From positions 22,844,960-22,908,959 of the forward strand of contig NC_092563.1 in assembly GCF_037975245.1 (NCBI RefSeq): 64,000 nucleotides of DNA. Direction: 5' to 3'. Of the stretch, positions 24,035-34,696 are shown one piece after another. The notes below the pieces were generated by a model. That model had not been told where the DNA came from, did no database searches, and saw nothing but the letters and a program-made list of their open reading frames with translations. A program made the translations under genes and the position numbers. Each line of letters starts with the position of its first letter. Position 1 is the stretch's first letter. Origin of the DNA: Apostichopus japonicus. Its lineage: Eukaryota; Echinodermata; Holothuroidea; Aspidochirotida; Stichopodidae.

Positions 24035-24310
24035 GCCAGTGTTGAGGTGAAATGGTTAAAAGCAATGGTCATGTGATCGAAGGATGCAGGTTCCAGTTGG
24101 AGGGGGGGGGGGGAGCTCATTATGTCCTTGGGCTAAGCATTTTAATCACAATGCCTCTCTTTACCCAGGTGTATAAATGGAGACCTGTGTAATTTGTAGA
24201 TACAGTTGAGTGTCCGAGATTGTCTGAAACCTATGAAATGTCTCCCAAGGTTAGAATAGATACATATTGCATATATACTGTAATGCCATGTGGGTGACAG
24301 TTGAAGTATT
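24035..24310 (+). mobile_element. Probable tRNA-derived SINE with conserved body
   Basis: The head has a degenerate B-box-like GCAGGTTCCAGTTGG after a D-arm-like GGTGAAATGGTTAAAAGC. The body CCTCTCTTTACCCAGGTGTA followed by TAAATGGAGACCTG is one I recall as common in SINE bodies of marine invertebrates. Exact ends are uncertain. Confidence 0.6.
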
Positions 24311-24559
24311 GCACACTTGGATTTGTCGGTGTAACAAGTTATCAGGTACTAATTGTTATACAGTTATGTAAGAATTAAGGCCTTGCATGGCCATGATACA
24401 GGACTCTGAACTACTGCAACTTAATTCACATAACTATATTCATCATCTTTATGGTTTCACTCTTGTCAAACACCAAAAGCAGTATATAAGTGTGTTTATT
24501 GAAAAATGTCCAACATTATTCAGGATATAATGGGATACACCAACGGAGTAATAATTTTA

Positions 24560-24731
24560 CCCTCTTCTCAGGCTTTTGGCTAAGATCGTGTGTAGAATCT
24601 GTTCCCTTTCAAGGGGAATGGTGTTACACACCCGACGATGATCACAGTCTCGATGCAAGGGGACTGGGGTTGAGAGCGGATCAGTCTTTCGGTTGTTTGT
24701 GCCCAGGTTCTATCCTGGGTGACTTTTCTTA
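24560..24731 (+). ncRNA. U2 snRNA-like 5' domain (pseudogene or snRNA-headed repeat)
   Basis: The first ~45 bases (TTCTCAGGCTTTTGGCTAAG, then ATCGTGTGTAGAATCTGTTC) closely match the 5' end of U2 snRNA, including the stem-loop I and branch-site region. The branch-recognition GTAGTA reads GTAGAA here. Downstream sequence does not follow U2: there is a CCC/GGG hairpin, about 100 bp of unrelated body, a strong CCCAGG/CCTGGG hairpin and a T-rich end. A retrotransposed chimera or snRNA-derived SINE is more likely than a working U2 gene. Confidence 0.6.
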
Positions 24732-26350
24732 AAAGTATAATTTTGAAAAAATACGAGATGGAAATCTCTGAAATTAAATTTGTTAAATATTTGAAAGTCA
24801 TGAAAAATCCTCTTCTAAGATTTAAATCATATCATAGCACAAAGTAGGCTACTGTAGCACTGGTGATGGTCAATATTCCACAGATATTTATAAAGGCATT
24901 TCACCACTTCATCTTCTCTGGATTTCAACACAAGGCTAATCTGATAAATATTGTCGCAATGGCTACAAGCTATAATTTTTCTTAGACCTTAATCCAGAAC
25001 ATTGCCACAGAAAACATGCATACAGAAGGAAATGAAAGGAGAAAAAGTCACACTTGGTAAAAGTTGACAATTTATTTCAAGCTCTGAGAATGACAATCTC
25101 TCATTTGTTAAATGCAGTATTGCAGGCACCCTAATTTCAGATCCATTCAAGTAATGAAATATGGTACACAACTACACATGCTCTTTCCTTCAAGTACAGA
25201 TGCTATGCGAGGGCTTCCCTTTAGCCTCTGTAAGACAAGCATTATCCAATGCATCAAAGCTTCAGTGTGCCTCGAGTTTACCTCAATCTAGTAGCATTGA
25301 TCATATGATCAGCAAACATTGAGGGAATGACTAGATGCCAGAACAAATCTGTCAGTTGCTTTTGAGGAGTTCACTTAGTACATAACACCAGGAAGATGAT
25401 GTTTAGTAATAAAGAGCAGAGTCTAATTAATGAAGGAATACAACTTTTGCATTATAACTAGTGGGCACAAAATTTCTGTTTAGATCAAATGGTTTGTAAC
25501 TCTCTACTATATGAGTAGCCATCACGTAGTCACTTTCAAACCTTACAGTACATACTTTCTTACTTTGAATGATAAGTATGGTATTATGGTTTAAAAGTTC
25601 ATAGGTTGATTAGAACATTCAACGATATGCCACCCATAGCAAAATGTAGATAAATACCAAAGTCGCATTAAGTATGGAGAATATAGATTGATTGCATCTC
25701 TTTATTATTTATCTGTTGGACATTATCATCAGATACTCCAGTAGCTAACGAGGATAATTTTATTCAAAAATAAATATGTCGACATCTACATGGGTAATTT
25801 CAAGAAATATGATAACAAACTTACAAGAAAACAGAATGCTATTTCATAGAGGCAACCAAAATTGTTTTAAATATACCTTGCCACCATCCCCCCCCCCCCA
25901 ACTCTCCCACAGCATTATGCTAATGGCAAAGTCAAATAATAGTCGTTTAAACTTCTTCATACATGTACAGCTTTTGTTTGTACAACACTTTTCAGCAGTG
26001 AAACATTCAGTAATCAAATTTAACATTATGAACATGTGAATGCTCAAATTGAGAACATTTTACATGTAGCCTTACTGTGTTGATGTGCAGTCTTTGTATT
26101 TCTTTCCAAGAGTCCGGGCAAGAAATAAACGTCACTTGGGAGATATATATACTGCACTTCCATCTGACAGGATGTAGATTCCCACATGTTAAAGACTGCG
26201 AAGTAGCTAAATACACGAGTCGCTTACCGATGCCATGGTGAGGAGGTACTGATAATATAGGTCAACAAGACAGATACTAGGAAAACTCAGCCATTGAAAA
26301 TAAATGCAGAGTTACATGTTTGTTGATATTTTGGCTTATAGACTCATTCA
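24732..26350. other. Intergenic DNA and NEURL2-like 3'UTR
   Basis: No coding sequence recognised. TTTATT (AATAAA on the minus strand) at 25701-25706 and 25759-25764 could serve as NEURL2 polyadenylation signals. There is a C-run near 25890. Confidence 0.45.
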
Positions 26351-26469
26351 TCAAGGTTTTTCGTATCTCAAGTATCTTTTTAATCTGGATGGCAGAGGAA
26401 GACTGTTGATTTCCTTGTCTGGTATTTGAGCTCTGAGCGCTACACGGCAGCTTTCTTGCAAAGATGGCA
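26351..26469 (-). CDS. NEURL2: NEURL2-like exon 2: SOCS box
   Basis: A T-rich tract and CAG acceptor precede 26469; the stop TGA is at 26353-26351. Read in the phase dictated by exon 1, it gives LPSLQESCRVALRAQIPDKE and LPLPSRLKRYLRYEKP. The L...C BC-box and the LPLP Cul-box are both present. The longest open frame over this segment is a different one, so an ORF scan alone would miss the exon. Confidence 0.9.
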
Positions 26470-28017
26470 CTGAAGGAGAAAACGCACAATTGAGAATACA
26501 TATTCGAAAGAAATAATAGAATACAAACTGGTTAATTTAAATGAAATTTAATTTAATTTAAATGAACCTCAATTTAATGAGCCCTAATTTAGTGAGCCCT
26601 AATTTAATGTGAGCCCTAATTTAATGTGAGCCCTAATTTAATGAGCCCTAATTTAATGAGCCCAAATGAACCCTAATTTAATTTAAATGAACCTCCAGAC
26701 ATGAGGTATAAAAGAAAGAAAACAGGATGCCATCAAGGAAAATACAAATAGAGTTTTACTGAAATTAAGAATCTATACAATGTGATTTCATTTGAAGAAA
26801 TTGAACTGTCTTGGCTTGACATTACACTGTAGATGTATTTTTCAAAGCAGAAATACTGTGTGGACTGGAAAGTGCCACAAATATCACTTTGGAAACAAAT
26901 GATTAACTGCCACGTAAAAGGGAAATTAGGAACAAATGTTGTCAGAATTACAAGAAAAATTATTCAAGTAATCAGCTGAGCAACAGGAAACCGACTGGGG
27001 GAAGTGGGAATTGAAGTGGGAACAGAATGAATGCAACGTGCCGCATTCTGTAAAGCACTCATATAACATAATAAAGCATTGATATCATGACATAATAAAG
27101 CATTGATATAATGACATTATAAAGCATTGTCAGAACTGTCAAAAGCATTTTATATCTCTGTAATGTAATACCCGTTAAATGCTCTAGAAATGAAACACGT
27201 ATTGAGATTAAGTGTAGGACTTACAATGGTTAACTTGCACTATCCTGACTTGTTTCGATGTGCCGTAGACGTCTACCGTAGCGTAAAATGGTTGATCTAT
27301 TTCAGCGCCATCCATCCTGGTCGCTCCTTGATCTTCACCGTTGATGAGAAGATGCATGAAGCATTCCTTCTCCATTGTTTCGAGGTTGTCTCTAATATCA
27401 TATGTGACACCGATTCTACTACCGACAGAGGTGGCAAACATTTTCTGACTGGCAAGCTCATCGTCACTACTATTGCAATCCACCACAATCGGTATTAAGT
27501 CTGGGCTCACTAGGAAATGCAAAGGGAGAACATTCCTCCCGATCCGAACCACGTTACCGCACCTTTCGATGAAGGCGTCGGATTCACCGGTGCCTTCAGA
27601 TCTGCCAGCCGGACTCTGTTCTTTATTGCGGTATTTGGTTACGGCGAATATCCATGCTTTTCCTAAATTAGTTAAATCCGGCATTGAATACTGTGGTATA
27701 GGAATATACCTTTCGTCTTGAGTCTGTTGACTCTCTGATGAGAATTCGATCAGCTGGGGTACCCCGTCATACATGGTGCTCCCTACTCTAATCGGTACCA
27801 TTCGAGATGGTCGGTGCTGTGTCAGTCCACATCGCAAATGTCCGCTCCATCCAAATTCCTGTTCCTCGATTTCTACCATAAATATTTCACCTGGCTGCAG
27901 TTTGGTCTGGCTGAAGGTTATTGCATTTGCGAAGCTGTTTGAGCGTCGGGCTACCTGGCGGTCATGTAAAAGTTTGACGTTGACTCCATGATTTTTATGA
28001 AACCGAAACATAGGCAT
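26351..28017 (-). CDS. NEURL2: Neuralized-like protein 2 (NHR domain + SOCS box), complete
   Basis: Two exons on the minus strand, 28017-27225 and 26469-26351, phase-1 intron, 303 residues. An NHR domain begins almost at the start (FRFHKNHGVNVKLL) and includes MVEIEEQEFGWSGHLRCGLT, MPDLTNLGKAWIFAVTKY and MHLLINGEDQG. A C-terminal SOCS box (LPSLQESCRVAL ... LPLPSRLKRYLRYE) is supplied by the second exon. One NHR plus a SOCS box at about 300 residues is the NEURL2/Ozz architecture; human NEURL2 has 285. NEURL2 is a substrate receptor of an Elongin/Cullin-5 ubiquitin ligase, described in muscle for beta-catenin and myosin turnover. The ATG at 28017 is supported by an in-frame TAG upstream (28050-28048). 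The 755-bp intron holds short tandem repeats. Confidence 0.92.
26525..26700. repeat. Short tandem repeat in the NEURL2-like intron
   Basis: Repeats of CCCTAATTTAATG(TG)AG, about 14-19 bp, roughly seven copies, bracketed by AATTTAATTTAAATGAACCT at both ends. Confidence 0.85.
27060..27135. repeat. Short tandem repeat in the NEURL2-like intron
   Basis: Three copies of a ~29-bp unit ending TAAAGCATTGATAT; unit CATAATAAAGCATTGATATC and variants. Confidence 0.8.
27225..28017 (-). CDS. NEURL2: NEURL2-like exon 1: NHR domain
   Basis: Encodes residues 1-264 plus one base; the donor GTAAGT starts at 27224 reading leftwards. A central insert of about 60 residues (polar, with SPAGRSEGTGES) separates the two conserved NHR halves, as in vertebrate NEURL2. 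GC content is visibly higher than the flanks. Confidence 0.95.
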
Positions 28018-29428
28018 GGCGTATGTCAGGAGCCCAAAGAATTCATTCTATTGTAAAGTTACTGGTTCCTTGTAGAAGCTGTTGGTAAAAAAATGGATAA
28101 TTACTGATAACAACAGATGGACTTGATTTACTTGATACTAAAATGTTACAAATTTTGTTATGACTTCTAAACAGTATGATATTAATAGAGACAGTATTTT
28201 TGCACTCTTGCAACTTCCAATTCACCAAATTACACTGTTTGATTTATTCTGTATACAGGCAGGCTTTAATCTGGAGGTCAGAAGAAGGTTGCCATCTAGC
28301 CAAATGGCTTACTTGTTAACTTGCTATGACCTCTGAAATATTACATTTCAATAGAAATAGTATCACAAGCTATGTAGTTACCAATCAGTAATCAAATAAA
28401 CCTGTTAACCAGAACAGCAACTTTTAATCTGAAGGTCAAAAGGCCATCCTTTTAAGTGAAATGTTTATGATATTTACTCAGTGTTCAATACTGTTGAATT
28501 GGCAGGGCAGACCTACTGTATTGTTAGATGATACTCAAGCAACCTTTAGGAACAAACAGGTAAACCAAATATTGGCACATATTGCATTGCATTTTATAAT
28601 GACTCTTCCAAAACAGAAATTCACTGCCTTTTAAATTAATTTTCCATGACATCAACTTGCCAAATAAGAATGTTTTTGGCCACCCCTATCGCTTTAAACT
28701 TTGGGCCCTAAAAAGTTATCATTTTTTGGATACTCAACTACAGTGGGCCCAGATGGGACACTGAATTAGCAATGAAATAGATCATTAAGTTCATTTAAGT
28801 CCCAATTTTGTTAGGACTTATTATCTCAAAACAAAATACCACATGTTATATTTTGCATGAATTCTTTTATACTTTTGATCTTGAAATTGTAACTGCCTCC
28901 TGATAATCTTTCTCCCTACCTCTTGAATGAAATTCTTTCAATAATTTGTGCATATCATTGTTCATTAACTTTACAGTAATTGCAGTAGCTGTACAGTTAT
29001 GCTGTTAATTACTATTAAATAATTATTATTATTTATTTAATAAATATTATTAAATAATTATTATAAAACTATTGCATATATATCCTGTTATTATTCTCAC
29101 CCTCATTCGGAAAGTGTCTACTACTGTACTGTGACTGAGGGTGAACAAACGAATGCTACTCTTGCCTGCGTTGACTTTTCCTAACATTCCTTTATTTAAT
29201 TGTGTTCTAGTTCAATGAGGGTAAAATCAGCATTCTATGCCTAATTTGAGGCATAATGTTGACCACCAAGTATTGGATTTGACCTGCCCACTCTGTGTAG
29301 ATATAAGGTCTGTAGTCCTGCATCTCCCATGGTGGTAGTATAATTGTTGTATGGTTAGCATTCATAAGCCAAGCATTCATATGCCATAGCATTCATAAGC
29401 CAAGTAAATTACAATATTATGACTATCA
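28018..29428. other. Intergenic DNA upstream of the NEURL2-like gene
   Basis: 5' flank of the minus-strand gene. AT-rich, with an AATAATTATT-rich patch near 29010-29065; no exon recognised and the promoter cannot be placed. Confidence 0.5.
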
Positions 29429-29437
29429 TATCAATTA

Positions 29438-29723
29438 CAAAGTGGCTATTGTTACGACTAGTCGTAAGAATAATTTCCGACTACGCATGCGCAGTTGCTA
29501 TTTTCATGACCAGGCGTACTATTTTTACGACGAGGAGTAACAATAATTTCCGGTTAGGGTTATGGTAAGGGTTAGGATCGAGGTTTAGGGTTATGTTTAG
29601 GGTTAGGGTTACCCCTACTACATGCGCAGTTGCTTTATTTACTTTACTACTCTTGAATTTGCCTTTGTCGTAAGAATAGTTTATAAATAATTGTTACGAC
29701 TCGTCGTAAGAATAGCCACGGCC
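29438..29723. mobile_element. 286-bp inverted-repeat MITE with telomere-like core
   Basis: The terminal inverted repeat GTGGCTATT(G/C)TTACGAC continues through GTCGTAA. A 9-bp direct repeat TATCAATTA flanks it (29429-29437 and 29724-29732). The core holds several GGTTAGGGTTA runs (29552-29612) and two copies of ACGCATGCGCAGTTGCT/ACATGCGCAGTTGCT. No coding frame. Confidence 0.85.
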
Positions 29724-29732
29724 TATCAATTA

Positions 29733-30733
29733 TCAAGTTCTAACTAAGTAATTACTGTTATAGCCCTACTGGCACTGCCATTAGTACTACTAGCCACTTC
29801 GACTCCAGACGTCATTCTCATCTTACATTAGTAAATTTAAGTAGCTTATGCCTAATTAATATTATTTGTCCTAACTGTTGTTGTGTTAGACACTAGCTTA
29901 GTTGGAGTTGGACCTATAGGGCTATGCATAGACATTTTTGGCCGAGGCTTGGTCAAATGTACTATTGAGAACCTCTGATCTGGGAAGTAACTGTGTGTTC
30001 GTAACATACACCGCAATACATATTTAGAATGTTTAAAACTATTTCTTAAAAGGAACTGTAAGGTACTGTGACTGAACAAGATACTGTAACGTTAGGCCTA
30101 ACGGTAACGTTACTCTTACAATACAAGTTACAGCTGACTGTAAAACATATCTCCGATTCCTAACTGCACCCAAGCCTAGCCTACCATCGTAAACTTGTTA
30201 TGAATATGACAAATAATGATCAAAGTAAGGCAACACGACAATGTTATTTCACTACCAGCGGTTTTCCACACACAGTCGCTTTGTTTTTAATTAGTTGGTT
30301 TACTTAATATCTTGCTGTTAGTTTACTTCATTTTAGGACTACAATCGGTTCGCGGATCCCGTTGTCGTTCCGACTTGTACTTGTGTACTAAATACAGGCT
30401 TGTGATTACAAGACCTTAGAGATAACGCTACAGTGTGTGCTATAGGCCAGTTGCATACAGCCTATACGCGTAGTATTTGTAAAAAAAAATCTGTACAGAC
30501 AACTGGTTAATTAAGACAAAACGTTCTAATTATGGCGGACATTCAATGTGTGAAAAAAATCTGATTTAACCTGCGGTCTCGTAAACGAGAGGCAATAGAA
30601 TGGGAAGGTGAGTTATCTTTGATCAATACAGGCAGTCAATATACCAGGCTTTAACTTATTAGGGAACTATTGTGCAGGCGGCTCTGGGCCTTACTGCTGG
30701 GACGATAGGTAGACAGATCTGTATATACGGTTC
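29733..30733. other. Intergenic DNA with a possible promoter/first exon
   Basis: No coding gene recognised. Around 30530-30607 an ATGGCGGAC motif is followed by a good donor (GGGAAG/GTGAGT at 30608). This could be a non-coding first exon of the plus-strand gene, but nothing else supports it. Confidence 0.25.
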
Positions 30734-32141
30734 TATGGCAAGCCATTTTATTTTTTATTCAGTACTTATTGATATCAACAATTTGTTAATGATATCATGA
30801 ATTATTTCATGATATCTGAAATTGTTTTAATGATATGTACTTCATATTTGATGATATCATTTATTGGTGCAAGGAAATTATTGATATCATTATTTTATTT
30901 GATGATATCATAATTAAACTTTCTGATATCAAGAATTGAATTTGTGATATCTTAAAATAGATGAACTATTATAGATATCAATAATTCAATTCAAGATATC
31001 ATAAATTCAATTTCAGATATCTGTATTTAAATTAATGATATCAAAAAGTATGACGTACATATCACGAATTCGGCCATATTTAATGATATCATAAATTCCA
31101 ATTATTGATATCATTAAATATGGCGTACATATCACGAATTCGGCCATATTTAATGATATCATCAATTACGCCCTCAGTTTGAGCGCCTGGGATTATGTGG
31201 CGGGAAGTACAGTGCAGTGCTGGTAGTGCATTATATTCTGTCTAGAACTGGTTGAGCTTCAATCCCCGCCATATTAAGAGCAGTTTTACGTATTGAGCCT
31301 ACCGAATAACTAATGTAATGTATACTGCACTGCACTAGACCCATACCAACTACCACCAGCTTAGTTCCATAAGGCCTATGTACGGATGAGTTACTGAGAC
31401 TACGCCGTATAAACAGACATATCGCAGCCATATTTGATGATATCATTAAATATGGCCAAATTCTTGATATGTACGTCATAATTGTTGATATCATTAAATC
31501 GAATTAGTGATATGTACATATCATTAATTCGAATTAGTGATATCAGTAAATATGACGTCATATTTGATGATATCACTAATTCGAATTAATGATATGTACA
31601 TATCACTAATTCGAATTAATGATATGTACATATCACTAATTCGAATTAGTGATATCAGTAAATATGACGTCATATTTGTTGATATCATGAAATCGAATTA
31701 GTGATATGTACATATCACTAATTCGAATTAGTGATATCAGTAAATATGACGTCATATTTGTTGATATCATGAAATCGAATTAGTGATATGTACATATCAC
31801 TAATTCGAATTAGTGATATCAGTAAATATGACGTCATATTTGTTGATATCATTAAATCGAATTAGTGATATGTACATATCACCAATTCGAATTAGTGATA
31901 TGTACATATCACAAATACATTTAAAGATATCTTTAAATCATTTCTTGATATCACTAATTCATTTAATGATATCATTAAATGAATTATTGATAACAAGAAA
32001 TGAACTGAATTAGTGATATCATTAATTGATTTAATGATATCAACAATTCGAAATCTTGATATCAACAATTGATTTAATGATATCATCAAATAATTAAAGA
32101 TATCATTAAATATTGAATAAAAAGTAAAACGGCTTGCCATA
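30734..32141. mobile_element. 1.4-kb foldback-type element made of GATATC palindromes
   Basis: Ends are a ~45-bp inverted repeat (TATGGCAAGCC..TTTTATTTTTTATTCA at left, its near-complement at right). Flanks TACGGTTC and TACGGCTC match 7/8 as a possible target duplication. Both arms consist of densely spaced GATATC half-units. In the right arm an ~82-bp unit recurs with perfect palindromes GTGATATGTACATATCAC, AATTCGAATT and TATGACGTCATA. A unique centre of about 260 bp (31165-31430) separates the arms. The architecture resembles foldback transposons such as sea urchin TU and Drosophila FB. Confidence 0.8.
31550..31870. repeat. 82-bp palindromic satellite unit with TGACGTCA sites
   Basis: TGACGTCA occurs at 31553, 31665, 31747 and 31829; the last three are spaced exactly 82 bp. 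Each unit also carries GTGATATGTACATATCAC and AATTCGAATT palindromes. Confidence 0.9.
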
Positions 32142-32682
32142 CGGCTCTGCATGCAGGTTATGAAGATCACGTACCCTCATGAGAATTTTGTAGGCGCTAC
32201 TGTGGCCCAGATGGAACCTTGGGAACGTCTACATTTTATTTCAGAATGTTTACTCGACCCGAAAGAAGCTACAGCGGTTAATTAATATTTCGACTTTTGT
32301 TACCGAAATTTCGCGTTTTATTCCAACCGAAATATCGACCGTTCATCGAAGGATTTCGACACGAGTTTTCAAGTTCCGCCTATGTGGACTGTTCCCGCTT
32401 TAATTTAGCGAAATCTTTGAAATTTTGTCTTGTTCCCCTAAAATCCCTTCTCATTAAAGCTTGGGCTTTGTAAGTACATCAAGCTTTCTCATGTTTCCAA
32501 ACAAATTATCGACCATTCGAGTTAATATCGACTTTATTTCGTCTATTTACCGAAGTTGTTGTGGCCTTTTAACTTTAAATGACGATCGGTTTATATATAA
32601 ACAAATTTTCGAAATTTCATGTTGTAGCCTGATGTTGCTATCAGCAAATTGAGAATTCGACAAATTGATGAGTTAACCGAGG
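32142..32682. other. Intergenic DNA
   Basis: Unique-looking sequence with several TTTCGA/TCGAA-rich runs; no exon or element recognised. Confidence 0.5.
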
Positions 32683-33053
32683 CATAGGCGCAGGAGCCCA
32701 ATTTGATTGGGTGGAGGGGCGGGGTGGAACGACTTGCCGAACTCGTAACCATTTTTTTTTCTCGCGCGTTCAACACCATGTTCATGTACATATAGGCTGC
32801 ATCGATACATCGCATGCCAATTACATACAAACATTTGCCGTGTTATAACCCTTCCATATTACTAGTTATCATTTTTGGGCAAGTCATTACTATAACAATG
32901 AAAATAATTATATAAGTTTAACCTTTGAAAAACACATTGCAATTTATTTTTCTTTCAGTATAGGTGCCCGAATTTTCACAAAAAAAATTGGTTGGGGGCT
33001 GCTGCCGGCCCACACCCCCCCCCCCCCATCCCCGACTCCTACGTACGCCAATG
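32683..33053. mobile_element. hAT-like miniature element (short copy of the 61672 family)
   Basis: Left end CATAGGCGCAGGAGCCC. The right end is the near inverse (CTCCTACG..CGCCAATG) after C-rich sequence. The interior shares long stretches with 61672-62802: CGACTTGCC, GCGCGTT, AAAAACACATTGCAA, TTTCAGTA, AGGTGCCCG. Flanks resemble a degraded duplication (TAACCGAG / TAACCGGT). Confidence 0.8.
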
Positions 33054-34670
33054 GTAACCGGTACTAAACAAAACTTGATCATTATAATTTCCTGGCACTC
33101 GATCTAGCTATATTAGGCGATTCAGCTGAATGGTCCAGATAGTATTGTGGTGCCGAGTGCATCCATTGTTGTTAGAAAATGGTTGGGAGGGGTGCAAACT
33201 GCAGAGGCATATACATACGGCTTTGAGGGAAGGGTGATACTATTATCCCACTTCAGTGAAAAATGGGAGGCGGTACGGAGGATGTTGCTCGCGCTGTGCC
33301 CTGTTCCTTTGGGGGGGGGGGACATTTTCCTTTATGTCAGGGGAACATTCAAAAAGCTATATTTACACACACAAAATAAAACGGAGGAAGAAAAAGATAT
33401 ATAGTGTTACTAGCTTAATCAACATTTTGTGTCATTTTCGTGAAATCAAGCTGAACAATGTGTCCATTCTTTTTTTCCTGCCCCTCTCTAGCATCCTGCC
33501 AAATCTAAACTGAATCTTAGATTTTGTATGTATAAAATCTAAGGCACAGATTTGAAATAGCGCCCTCTTAGTTCCATGGAGATCGTACACAAACTTGGAC
33601 TTCAACTGCTGTTAGAATGTTGTTGCCAATGTCGCCAACATCTATGGGAAATTTGCCTCCGTTATTTATAGAAAATGTTTAATCAGTGTGTGTGTTTCTT
33701 GTAAAAATATGCAGTGAGACAAATTCGTAGTGGAAGGTAAGCTTTTCCGTCCAAGGTCTCGGAGGAAATGTTAAGTTAATAGCGGGATGACTTCTCATGA
33801 AATGATATGTTATTATTACTCATTATACGTAGGCTATCTATTCTGCGAAATTGTCCATTTGATACATATTTTCAAAACCTACTATAGTACGAGTAAGACT
33901 AAGTACAAGTTTCATTTCATTTATTTGTTTCTTCACATAAATATTACAAAGTGAAGGGAAGTCTTCTTTACAGCATACCATTCTGCTACAAATACTACGT
34001 ATTACAGTTGATTTGTGCACTTCTGTAACATGAGTTTATGCCAGGGTCTTAATAAATAAATGCTGATTATTAAATTATTATTAAGCAAGGACTAGTGAGG
34101 CTGTGCATGTGGCAGGTCCTCCTAAATTAAGTTGGGCCTGTTTGTAAAATTCATGTGATAGGCTTACAGTAGCAGGATAGCTTAGGCTAGGTAACACACA
34201 ACCCACAATAGCCTAACCCAAATTGTCACCTTTTTTTCAAAATCTCAGTGAATCAGGAAGAAATATACTTGTTCTTTCCACCACACAAAAGTTTTCCTTG
34301 TGACATGACAATAAGCAAGGCAGTAATCTTAACTGAATTTTTGTACCGTCATGCTCGGTTTTAGCGTAATGTTTCTTCTTGCATTAATGTATAGCTTTAT
34401 TGAAGTGGAAGCTTTCTATCTCAATATTGATATTTATAAACTTGTCTATTCAATTAGTTTGGTCACACTATTACATTAAAATAGCAAATGCCTTTCATAA
34501 CAAACACAGATATGGATGGAGGTGCACAATAGTCCTCTATATAGAAAAACTAGAACTTAATGTGTACACATGTTATGAATTAATTGAGCTATTTGAATTT
34601 AGTGAATTGTTAATCACTATCTATGTATATATTTACTCTCTACCTTTGTCCTCATATTATGATACTGTAG
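33054..34670 (+). other. 5' flank of the WDR97-like gene
   Basis: G- and C-runs near 33310. A plausible donor GAAG/GTAAGC at 33737 could end a non-coding first exon (about 33540-33736), feeding the acceptor at 34670. The long open frame to the left of 34671 is intronic: it is AT-rich, has no domain, and is broken by a good acceptor. Confidence 0.35.
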
Positions 34671-34696
34671 ACAGTTCTGCAGGAGAACAATTCAAC

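Noticed and set aside
27190-27991. Plus-strand frames antisense to NEURL2
   Set aside because: Shadows of the conserved NHR coding exon; no domain of their own.
29552-29612. A true telomere or chromosome end
   Set aside because: Only a short, imperfect TTAGGG run lies inside an inverted-repeat element with direct flanking repeats.
31813-32170. Overlapping frames on both strands with repeated ISLN/MISLN motifs
   Set aside because: They are translations of the palindromic GATATC subrepeats; the same peptide on both strands shows it is repeat sequence, not a gene.
33147-33404. Possible exon (VQTAEAYTYGFEGRVILLSH frame)
   Set aside because: Open on both strands and ending in a G-run; no splice sites in consistent phase and no recognisable domain.
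34400-34696. Coding extension upstream of the WDR97-like ATG
   Set aside because: The frame is open but the composition is AT-rich, with hydrophobic random residues and no domain. A good acceptor at 34669-34670 and the ATG context at 34697 explain the start better.
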